Below are positions 1 through 7,002 of a DNA stretch of 14,084 nucleotides, piece by piece; the first letter of the stretch is position 1; each line of letters opens with the position of its first letter. Under the pieces are notes generated by a model that worked only from the letters and a program-made list of their open reading frames with translations, did not search any database and was not told the origin of the DNA. The stretch comes from Crocinitomix sp. (lineage in GTDB: Bacteria; Bacteroidota; Bacteroidia; Flavobacteriales_D; Crocinitomicaceae), in assembly GCA_020849935.1 (NCBI GenBank), contig JADZFJ010000364.1, positions 1 through 14,084 on the forward strand, read 5' to 3'. The translations under genes and the position numbers were made by a program.

Positions 1-14
1 CCAAGACGAGTTTT

Positions 15-22
15 TATCTTTG
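15..22 (+). promoter_or_regulatory. Candidate -7 promoter box for radC
   Basis: TATCTTTG matches the Bacteroidetes -7 consensus TAnnTTTG. It ends only 4 nt before the first ATG of radC, so transcription would begin at or very near the start codon. The matching -33 TTG element would lie outside the window and cannot be checked. Confidence 0.4.
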
Positions 23-26
23 GGGT

Positions 27-731
27 ATGATGAACTTAGATAAAAATTATTTGTCTTTAAAACATGTTTCTAAAGACGATCAACCCCGAGAAAAATTAAT
101 TGCGCATGGACAGAGCACACTTTCCAATGCCGAGATCCTTGGAATCCTTATAGGATCTGGCACAAGAGAAAAATCAGCCGTTCAATTAAGTCGCGAAATT
201 TTGCAGTCAGTGGACAACGATTTGAACAATTTGGCGCGCCTTAACCTTTTTGATTTAATGAAATTTAAGGGGATTGGCGAGGCGAAAGCTGTCACAATCG
301 CTGCCGCACTCGAATTGTGTCGGAGAAAAGAAAATGATTTACCTTCTAAAAATTTATACATTCGTTCATCTCGCGATGTCTATTTGCATGTGAGGGAACG
401 TTTTCAAGACCTTTCCCACGAAGAATTCCACATTGTGGCATTAAATAGCGCAAACAAAATAAATGGGGTGACAATGCTTTCTAAGGGAGGGACAAGTGGT
501 ACCAGCGTTGATGTGAAGGATGTATTTAAAAAAGCCATGGAATTAAATGCTTCTTGCATTGTGCTTTGCCACAATCACCCTTCATGTAATTTACGACCTA
601 GTGACCCCGATATTGCAATTACCAAAAAGATTAAATCTATTGGAGATATAATCGATTTGAAAGTTCATGATCATTTAATTGTCACCAACCAATCCTATTT
701 TAGTTTTGCCGATGCAGGTATGTTACCATAA
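27..731 (+). CDS. radC: RadC family protein (JAB/MPN domain, UPF0758)
   Basis: This is a 234-residue protein of the usual RadC length. The N-terminal part (about residues 15-100) carries the LSNAEILGILIGSG segment and a helix-hairpin-helix-like KGIGEAKA segment near residue 82. The C-terminal JAB/MPN domain holds the metal-binding pattern H182-x-H184-x10-D195, within HNHPSCNLRPSDPD. The family usually has Gly where this protein has C187. The family was historically linked to DNA repair, but its function is unsettled; a metal-dependent hydrolase or nucleic-acid role is inference. ATGs at 27 and 30 are adjacent, and either could be the start. The GGGG at 22-25 is the only purine-rich stretch before it. 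The gene stands alone, with 87 bp before the next start. Confidence 0.93.
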   Translation: MMNLDKNYLSLKHVSKDDQPREKLIAHGQSTLSNAEILGILIGSGTREKSAVQLSREILQSVDNDLNNLARLNLFDLMKFKGIGEAKAVTIAAALELCRRKENDLPSKNLYIRSSRDVYLHVRERFQDLSHEEFHIVALNSANKINGVTMLSKGGTSGTSVDVKDVFKKAMELNASCIVLCHNHPSCNLRPSDPDIAITKKIKSIGDIIDLKVHDHLIVTNQSYFSFADAGMLP

Positions 732-792
732 CATAGTGATAAAAATTTGAAAGAATAAACCCACTCATTATCGGAAACTTTATCTGAAAGAT

Positions 793-800
793 TATCTTTG
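793..800 (+). promoter_or_regulatory. Candidate -7 promoter box for the wecB operon
   Basis: TATCTTTG fits TAnnTTTG and ends 18 nt before the ATG at 819. I see no TTG about 19-21 bp upstream, so the -33 half is missing or degenerate. If the box is real, a TTG start at 798 is impossible because it lies inside the box. Confidence 0.35.
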
Positions 801-818
801 TTGAAAAGCGTCTTTACA

Positions 819-1961
819 ATGAAGATAATTACCATTATAGGAGCACGGCCGCAAATTATTAAATCAGCGGCGATTAGCAGAGCAATTCGAAATCATTTTT
901 CGACTGAAATCAAAGAAATTATTGTTCATACGGGACAACATTACGATGAAAACATGTCCGAAGTTTTTTTTGATGAACTAAGCATTCCAAGGCCAGATTA
1001 TAATTTAAATGTTGGTTCTGGTAGTCACGGTGCACAAACAGCAAGAATGTTAGAAGGAATTGAAAACATTATTTTGACTGAAAAACCGGATGCACTTGTG
1101 GTCTACGGCGATACAAATTCTACCGTAGCAGGAGGTTTAGCAGCATCAAAACTGCACGTTCCCCTTGTTCATATCGAAGCTGGATTGCGCTCGTTCAACA
1201 AAAAAATGCCGGAAGAAGTTAATCGGATTATGTGCGATCATGTTTCAACATTACTGTTTTCTCCTACGGCGAAAGGAATTGAAAATTTAGAAAAAGAAGG
1301 ATTTAATTTAAATTCTGTCGCACCTTTTACAATCGATCATCCAAAAGTGTACCATTGCGGCGATATTATGTACGATAATTCGATCTATTTTTCGAAAGTT
1401 TCGGATCAAAATTCAAAATTATTGGCCGAATTAGGAATTGAAGGTGATTTTATTTTGTCAACCATCCATCGAAATAATAATACCGATGAACCTGACCGAC
1501 TTCTAGCTATATTTGGTGCATTGATCGAAATTGCTGAAGAAAATAAAATTCCTGTGGTTTTACCTTTACATCCAAGAACTAAAAAAATGATGGAGTTAAA
1601 TTTGACTCCTGAACTTTCTGCTCAACTCACTTCATCTAAATATATTCGCATCATTCCCCCAGTGTCATTTTTTGATGTTATTGCCCTAGAAAAAAACGCT
1701 TCCTTCATTGTAACAGACAGCGGCGGAGTGCAAAAAGAAGCTTTTTTCTTTGAAAAACCATGCATTATTTTGCGATCAGAAACAGAATGGGTTGAAATCG
1801 TGGAAAATGGGAATGCTATTTTATGTGATGCCGATAAAAATCGAATTTTAATTGCCTATAAAAAGTTGGCAAACAATAAAGATTTAACCTATCCTCAATT
1901 ATTTGGTGATGGTGAAGCAGCTACTTTTATTTGTCAAGAAATTGTAAAGCACTTAAGTTGA
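819..1961 (+). CDS. wecB: UDP-N-acetylglucosamine 2-epimerase (non-hydrolysing)
   Basis: This 380-residue protein has the family's normal length. It interconverts UDP-GlcNAc and UDP-ManNAc in the cytoplasm, supplying ManNAc-type sugars for surface polysaccharide. Visible motifs, in order, are GARPQIIK (residues 8-15), HTGQHYDENMS, YGDTNST, HIEAGLRS (118-125) with PEEVNR after it, TIHRNNN (H217, R218; the classical family motif is HRREN) and TDSGGVQKEA near the C-terminus. The ATG at 819 is preferred over a TTG at 798 because the family starts directly with MK-hydrophobic-GxRP, and the TTG lies inside a putative -7 box. It is the first gene of the operon; its TGA stop overlaps the next start as TTGA. 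The HR-N-N-N variant I recall from other Bacteroidetes epimerases, so I do not read it as inactivation. Confidence 0.93.
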   Translation: MKIITIIGARPQIIKSAAISRAIRNHFSTEIKEIIVHTGQHYDENMSEVFFDELSIPRPDYNLNVGSGSHGAQTARMLEGIENIILTEKPDALVVYGDTNSTVAGGLAASKLHVPLVHIEAGLRSFNKKMPEEVNRIMCDHVSTLLFSPTAKGIENLEKEGFNLNSVAPFTIDHPKVYHCGDIMYDNSIYFSKVSDQNSKLLAELGIEGDFILSTIHRNNNTDEPDRLLAIFGALIEIAEENKIPVVLPLHPRTKKMMELNLTPELSAQLTSSKYIRIIPPVSFFDVIALEKNASFIVTDSGGVQKEAFFFEKPCIILRSETEWVEIVENGNAILCDADKNRILIAYKKLANNKDLTYPQLFGDGEAATFICQEIVKHLS

Positions 1962-3214
1962 TTACCATCTTCTCAGAACATATAACCAATCGTTTGCGCT
2001 ATGTTCTTGATTTTTGTTTTGAGCAAAAAGGTCAATCTTATCAGTTAATTTCAACGGAAGAAGAATGGAACACATGCGAAAAAAAAGCGTTGAATTATTC
2101 AAGCCTGAAACTCGAAGCTAAACTGTCGATATTGCCTCAAGGCATTCTTTATGAAAGCGACATTTATCCTCAAAAGGAACTTTCTATTCAAAACAATCAT
2201 ATTTTAATAGATGGAGTTGATGATCCTTTGAGCGTCATTTTTTTTTATTTAACGCGTTATGAAGATTATCATTCAACAAATTATGACTACCACGATCGAA
2301 TTTCAACTTCAGCCAATAGTTTGGTTCAATTAAATCGGCATAGAAAACCTGAAGTTGATCAGTTAGTAATGGGAATTTGGCGCGAATTATCTTTGGATTA
2401 TTCAACCGTTAAAAACGGATTTAAACTTTTACCAACTTTTGACATTGATATCGCTTGGGCCTACAAAAATCGTAAACTTGGCAGAGCACTTGGTTCCATG
2501 TTAAAAGGTGCAAAACCTTTAGAGCGTCTTAAAGTGCTTTCCGGCATTCAAAAAGATCCTTACGACACCTATTCAACAATAACAGAGATTAGCCAAAATG
2601 CAGTCGAAGTGATTTGTTTTATCTTGTTGGGTGATTGGGGTAAATTTGATAAGAACATCCATTGGGAAAATGAAAATTTCGGTCAATTAATCAAAATGTT
2701 GAATAAAAGTTGTGAACTAGGAATTCACCCTTCGTATGGATCGCATCTCAAGGTTGATAAAATCAAAAATGAACTAGAAAGATTAGAAAAAATTACAGGT
2801 CATGAGATTACCAAAAGTCGTCAGCATTTTCTGAGATTGAGGTTTCCCGAAACCTACCATTTATTGATACAAGCCGGTATTAGAAACGATTATTCGATGG
2901 GATTTGCTGATGAAGTTGGGTTTAAAGCTGGAACTTCTTTCCCCTTTTATTTTTTTGATTTGAATGCCAATAGTCAAACAACGCTGATGATTCAGCCATT
3001 TATTTATATGGACAGTGCGTTGAAAGATTATCTCAACTATTCGCCTGAAAAAGCACAAGAAACTATTCAAATTTTGCTGAATGAAGTCAAAGAAGTGGGT
3101 GGTCAATTTTCGTTTATTTGGCATAATAGTTCGATTCATGATACAGGCGAATGGAAAGGATGGAAGACTGTTTTAGATCAAACAATAACCCAAGCGTTAG
3201 CGCATGAAAACTAA
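1958..3214 (+). CDS. Polysaccharide deacetylase-like protein
   Basis: This is a 418-residue protein resembling a Bacteroidetes family annotated as polysaccharide deacetylase family protein. No signal peptide or membrane segment is evident. The N-terminal 140 or so residues look like a family-specific domain. The catalytic-like part begins with FDIDIAWAY (D162, D164), continues with IHPSYGSH (H257, H263) and ends with WHNSS (H389). These resemble the Asp/His metal-binding motifs of NodB-type carbohydrate esterase 4 enzymes. The likely role is removal of an acyl group from a sugar polymer or precursor, but the substrate is unknown. The TTG at 1958 is chosen because it overlaps the wecB stop as TTGA and gives the family-like beginning MITIFSEHITNRLRYVL; a TTG at 1931 would add nine residues. 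The 3' end overlaps the next gene by 11 bp, implying coupled translation. Confidence 0.75.
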   Translation: MITIFSEHITNRLRYVLDFCFEQKGQSYQLISTEEEWNTCEKKALNYSSLKLEAKLSILPQGILYESDIYPQKELSIQNNHILIDGVDDPLSVIFFYLTRYEDYHSTNYDYHDRISTSANSLVQLNRHRKPEVDQLVMGIWRELSLDYSTVKNGFKLLPTFDIDIAWAYKNRKLGRALGSMLKGAKPLERLKVLSGIQKDPYDTYSTITEISQNAVEVICFILLGDWGKFDKNIHWENENFGQLIKMLNKSCELGIHPSYGSHLKVDKIKNELERLEKITGHEITKSRQHFLRLRFPETYHLLIQAGIRNDYSMGFADEVGFKAGTSFPFYFFDLNANSQTTLMIQPFIYMDSALKDYLNYSPEKAQETIQILLNEVKEVGGQFSFIWHNSSIHDTGEWKGWKTVLDQTITQALAHEN

Positions 3215-4325
3215 GGTGTTAATTTCTGGATGGCTTCTGATTGGCTTGTTTTTTGGGTGCATCGAACACGATAAAAATTTACCTGAAAATTCGGCTAACG
3301 ACCTTCAAATATCACCGATACAAATTAAATACGCCAAAGGATTTGAAATTAATTTTCGCGAGCAATACATCGAATTAATTTCTAAATCGTTTGGTGAAAA
3401 TCAACCATTTAGAGATAGCATTTATTTGGTGACAAATGCGCAGTACAAATTACCAGAAAATTTAAAACAAATAGATTATCAGGAAATTCGATTGGCCTGT
3501 CAATCAACCACTCATTTGTCCTTTATTCAACAATTAGAAAGTTTAAATTCAGTGTGCGCGGTTTGCGGACTCAACTATGTGATGAATGCAGAAATTAGCA
3601 GTAAATTATCTGAACAAAAAGCCGTCGAATTATGCCAAAGTGAAAATGTGGAAAAAGAAGCACTTTACGCTGCCAATCCTTCCTTGTTTTTAATGTATCC
3701 ATTTGGAATAGAAGAAAATAAAATTAAGGAAGAAAAAGGAATTCAAACTTTCCTTATTGCCGAATATCTCGAAGAATCTATCCTTGGGCGACTGGAATGG
3801 ATTAAACTATTTGGACTTTTATTAAACAAAGTTGACGAAGCCAATGCCTATTTTAAGATGGCAGAAGATTTATATTTAACGTCAAAACGCGAAACTAACT
3901 TGAACGAACAACGATTTATTTTGAATTTACCTTACAACGATTTATGGCACATGCCCGCGGCAAATTCTTTGATTGTTCAATTGATTCAAGATGCAGGGCT
4001 GTCGTATTTCTATTCGTCTGAAAAAGGAACGGAAAACCAATTACATTCCAATGAGGAAGTTTGGAACGATGGAGTTTTGGCAGATTATTGGATCATTATG
4101 GCCAGTCGCCCGAAAGATTTTGATTTGGAGGATTTAATTAACGAACAATCCGTATATGCCACCTTTAAATCGGTGAAAGATAAAAAAGTCATTTTTTGTA
4201 ATACGGCTGAAGTTGATTATTTTTGCGAAGGAGTGCTTGAGCCGCATGTCATGTTAAAGGATTTGCTGTTTGCTTCTGGGCAAATGGAAGGACATTCGCC
4301 AAAGTACTTTTTTTTATTGAAGTAA
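3204..4325 (+). CDS. ABC transporter substrate-binding lipoprotein (FecB/BtuF type)
   Basis: This 373-residue protein is the probable ligand-binding component of the importer encoded downstream. The N-terminus is a lipoprotein signal with hydrophobic WLLIGLFFGC and C19 as the lipidation site; Phe at -3 is slightly atypical. The region around residues 187-204, EYLEESILGRLEWIKLFG, is characteristic of siderophore/heme/cobalamin binding proteins with the two-lobed TroA-like fold. The ligand cannot be told from sequence. It carries an unusual C118-A-V-C121 pair. The ATG at 3204 lies within the end of the preceding gene. No TonB-dependent receptor is in the window, so the outer-membrane partner must be encoded elsewhere. 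Confidence 0.82.
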   Translation: MKTKVLISGWLLIGLFFGCIEHDKNLPENSANDLQISPIQIKYAKGFEINFREQYIELISKSFGENQPFRDSIYLVTNAQYKLPENLKQIDYQEIRLACQSTTHLSFIQQLESLNSVCAVCGLNYVMNAEISSKLSEQKAVELCQSENVEKEALYAANPSLFLMYPFGIEENKIKEEKGIQTFLIAEYLEESILGRLEWIKLFGLLLNKVDEANAYFKMAEDLYLTSKRETNLNEQRFILNLPYNDLWHMPAANSLIVQLIQDAGLSYFYSSEKGTENQLHSNEEVWNDGVLADYWIIMASRPKDFDLEDLINEQSVYATFKSVKDKKVIFCNTAEVDYFCEGVLEPHVMLKDLLFASGQMEGHSPKYFFLLK

Positions 4326-4326
4326 A

Positions 4327-4353
4327 ATGAATGACACGAGCCAAGGGTTTTGA
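4327..4353 (+). other. Eight-codon mini-ORF abutting the permease start
   Basis: An ATG one base after the binding-protein stop opens an eight-codon frame (MNDTSQGF) whose TGA directly precedes the permease ATG (TGAATG). It could help ribosomes pass from the binding protein to the permease by reinitiation. It could equally be chance, since nothing beyond position supports expression. Confidence 0.2.
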
Positions 4354-5364
4354 ATGAAATTAAAAAACGATATACCTCTTTTGTTGCTATTACTAATTGG
4401 TGTATTTGGGCTTTTTTGTGCGAATTTATTGATTGGTGATGTAAAAATGTCTGTCGATGAGGTGATGACCATTTTGAGTGGGGGAAGTGTCACAAATGAT
4501 TCGTGGTCATATATTGTAGAGAGCAGGCTGTATCGAACAATCACGGCAATTTTTGCAGGTGGCGCCTTGGGTGTGGCGGGATTAATTTTACAAGTTTATT
4601 TTAGAAACCCGTTGGCAGGACCAGGTGTGCTGGGCGTTACTTCAGGAGCTTCGCTCGGGGTTGCTGTGGTTATTTTAGGCGGATTGTCAATGGGAACCTT
4701 TATGGGCAATTTGGGAATTGTGGCAGCTGGAATTATAGGTGCTACCATGGTCCTTATTTTATTACTTTTTTTAACCAAATTTATCCACAATGCACTCACT
4801 GTTTTAGTGATTGGATTAATGTTTGGCTATTTTACTTCAGGTATTATTAACATTCTTTATTTGGCAGCAAATACTACCGATACAAGAGCCTATGTGTTAT
4901 GGGGGATGGGAAGTTTTGAAGGCTTAACCTCGTTTGATTTGATCTTTTTTATCAGTGTGGTGCTTTTATTATGTTGTCTTAGTTTGTTACTCATTAAACC
5001 ATTAAATGGGCTGGTGGTTGGAAATGATTACGCTGCTTCGCTTGGCATCAATCTAAAACGAACACGCACATTAATAGTTTTAGTTACCGGTGTGTTGGCG
5101 GCAATTGTGACCGTTTTTTGTGGACCGATTAGTTTTATAGGAATTGCGGTTCCGCAGGTCATGCGGTTGGTAATCAAATCAAAAAATCATTTGGTAATTT
5201 TGCCGTTGGTATTTATTGGTGGTTCGTTTTTAGCTTTAATTGCTGATGTTTCTGTTCGGTTGAGTTCAAATTTACTTCCGTTGAATACGGTAACCGCCTT
5301 AATTGGAGCTCCTATAATTTGTTGGATAATTGTTAAAATGAATCGCAAAAATGCTCAATTTTAA
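4354..5364 (+). CDS. FecCD-family ABC transporter permease
   Basis: This 336-residue inner-membrane protein is almost entirely hydrophobic helices, consistent with the roughly ten-helix FecCD/BtuC fold and of normal length. The family segments RNPLAGPGVLGVTSGASLG (N85 onward) and GPISFIGIAVPQVMRL (from G257) are visible. The latter contacts the ATPase in this family and usually reads VPH; here it is VPQ. The protein forms the channel for iron-siderophore, heme or cobalamin transfer to the cytoplasm. The start is fixed at 4354 because an in-frame TGA ends at 4353. Its last 14 bp overlap the ATPase start. Confidence 0.9.
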   Translation: MKLKNDIPLLLLLLIGVFGLFCANLLIGDVKMSVDEVMTILSGGSVTNDSWSYIVESRLYRTITAIFAGGALGVAGLILQVYFRNPLAGPGVLGVTSGASLGVAVVILGGLSMGTFMGNLGIVAAGIIGATMVLILLLFLTKFIHNALTVLVIGLMFGYFTSGIINILYLAANTTDTRAYVLWGMGSFEGLTSFDLIFFISVVLLLCCLSLLLIKPLNGLVVGNDYAASLGINLKRTRTLIVLVTGVLAAIVTVFCGPISFIGIAVPQVMRLVIKSKNHLVILPLVFIGGSFLALIADVSVRLSSNLLPLNTVTALIGAPIICWIIVKMNRKNAQF

Positions 5365-6064
5365 GGATTTAAAGGTTAACGTCGCCAAAAGAGAACTTTT
5401 TGGAGTAAAGGACTTGTCTTTGGAGAAGGGAATTGTTGCACTTGTTGGACGTAATGGTTGTGGAAAATCGACATTTTTCAGAACACTCATGGGCGGACAT
5501 TCAAACTAGTCTGGTCAAATCGAAATCGGTGGGCAAGATATTAAATTATATCGCCCAACAGAACTCGCTAAAAAAATCGCGATTGTCTATGCAAAAGTTG
5601 ATTTGTATGGAACACATACCGGACGCGAAGTATTAATGCTCGGACGTTTGCCTTATCAAAATGCTTTCTCCATCGCCAGTTTGAAGGATCAAACGTTGGT
5701 CGAGGAGATTATTCAACAACTAAAGATTCAATCCTTTGTTGATCAAAAATTCAGCGAAATGAGTGACGGAGAAAAACAACTGATTATGATTGGTAGGGCC
5801 TTAACTCAAGATACGCCGATTATTTTGATGGATGAACCTGGCGCTTTTTTGGATTTGGTGAATCGACATCAGTTGATTGAAGTTTTAATTGATCTTGCGA
5901 AAAACACCTCAAAATTAATCTTATTTTCGACCCATGAAATTGACTTTTTGCCAAGGCTCTGCAACCAAGTGTTATTAATCGAAAAAGGGGAGATGACTCT
6001 TTTAAACAATCCAACTAATTTTACTTCTGAAATTCATAAAAGTTTTGGAATTAATCAATTGTGA
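5351..6064 (+). pseudogene. ABC transporter ATPase (FecE/BtuD type) with in-frame amber stop
   Basis: One reading frame spans 237 codons, the usual size for this ATPase, but codon 53 is TAG (5507-5509). Before it lie an ATG overlapping the permease end and an intact Walker A, GRNGCGKST (residues 33-41). After it, without any frameshift, come the signature MSDGE (137-141), Walker B IILMDEP (D161, E162) and H-loop STHE (H195). Aligned with relatives the stop falls in the segment GHSN*SGQIEIGG, so a Tyr codon (TAT or TAC) changed by one base is a plausible origin. The Q-loop region reads IAIVYAKVD, with no clear glutamine. The nearest restart, an ATG at 5603, would make a fragment without Walker A and hence no working ATPase. 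Alternatives are a sequencing error, suppression, or a very young pseudogene. The intact downstream motifs argue against long decay. Confidence 0.82.
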
Positions 6065-7002
6065 TGAAATTTAGAACAGAAATAGAAGTTCACCATCAGA
6101 AAGGCTTTTTTAAGCACAACGACCAAATTCTCAGTATTGGCTCTTGTTTTGCAAATAATGTCGCCATCGAATTAGAAAAAGATGGATTTATAATTGATCA
6201 AAATCCGATGGGAATTCTCTTTAATCCAATTTCGATTATGAAGAATATTCGGAATTCGTTTTTACAAAACCTAAACGAATCCTTAATCGTTAAACGAGAT
6301 GATTATTTTTATCATTTTGATTATCCTTCGCAATTTTATGCCGAGTCTCCAGAACTTTTGTGCGAAAAAATCAAACGAATTCAAGAAAACACAACTGCGC
6401 AGCTTAAAAAATCCAATCGCCTTATTTTAACTTTGGGCACTGCTTGGGTCTACAATTGGCTTAAAAAAGATGAAATTGTGGCGAATTGTCACAAAATTCC
6501 AGCTCACGAATTCAAGAAAGAACTTTTGGATCTGAATTATTTGATAAAATCGTACATTCAATTTTTCGAAGAACTTCGAGCGATAAATCCAAATCTCGAA
6601 ATAATTTTGACCGTCAGTCCTGTTCGACATATTAAAAATGGGTTACACGAGAACAACCTAAGCAAATCAATCCTTTTATTATTGGCAGATCATTTGGTGA
6701 AACAGTTTGATTTTGTGCATTATTTTCCTGCCTATGAAATTGTCTTGGATGATTTGCGCGATTACCGATTTTTTGGCCCCGATTTAATTCATCCATCTCC
6801 CCAAGCAATCAATTATGTTTACGAAAAATTTGCAGCCACCTATTTCGATCAAACAACCCAAGCAATTGTTTATGTACAGCGCAAAATTAATTCACTTCAA
6901 GCGCATCGACCTTTGGGATCGAACCCAAAGAATGAAGAATTAAAGGCGGCTCAAATAGCCGAACTTCATCGGGAACTAAACCGCTTAAAAATCGAAGGAT
7001 AA
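6064..7002 (+). CDS. GSCFA domain protein (SGNH/GDSL-like)
   Basis: This 312-residue protein has the family-defining GSCFA at residues 26-30, preceded by SI and followed by NNV. Further blocks are QNPMGILFNP, TLGTAWVYN, ILTVSPVRHIKNG and DLIHPS (240-245). These resemble the Ser, Gly, Asn and Asp/His blocks of SGNH hydrolases, with S27 and H243 as likely catalytic residues. The family is usually uncharacterised; an esterase or acyl-transfer role on a glycan is inference. No signal peptide is visible. The ATG at 6064 shares its A with the preceding TGA (TGATG); a GTG at 6061 is the less likely start. Translation probably depends on ribosomes from the ATPase gene, so the amber stop there could reduce its expression. 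The last 18 bp overlap dinB on the other strand. Confidence 0.85.
   Translation: MKFRTEIEVHHQKGFFKHNDQILSIGSCFANNVAIELEKDGFIIDQNPMGILFNPISIMKNIRNSFLQNLNESLIVKRDDYFYHFDYPSQFYAESPELLCEKIKRIQENTTAQLKKSNRLILTLGTAWVYNWLKKDEIVANCHKIPAHEFKKELLDLNYLIKSYIQFFEELRAINPNLEIILTVSPVRHIKNGLHENNLSKSILLLLADHLVKQFDFVHYFPAYEIVLDDLRDYRFFGPDLIHPSPQAINYVYEKFAATYFDQTTQAIVYVQRKINSLQAHRPLGSNPKNEELKAAQIAELHRELNRLKIEG

Noticed and set aside
798..818. Longer wecB start at the TTG of 798
   Set aside because: It adds seven residues before the conserved family start and begins within a consensus -7 box.
2861..3139. Antisense frame inside the deacetylase-like gene
   Set aside because: It is a chance open frame in AT-rich DNA, without motifs or a credible promoter.
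3215..5364. Cobalamin riboswitch or Fur-type operator controlling the importer genes
   Set aside because: The importer genes sit inside the operon with almost no noncoding space, and no such element was recognised upstream at 732-818.
5507..5509. TAG read as a sense codon through genetic-code change
   Set aside because: The other complete genes have no in-frame TAG, and a cellular Bacteroidetes genome with recoded TAG would be exceptional. A point mutation or error is simpler.
5433..5636. Open frame spanning the amber site
   Set aside because: It is in a different frame from the ATPase motifs and its translation shows no family resemblance.
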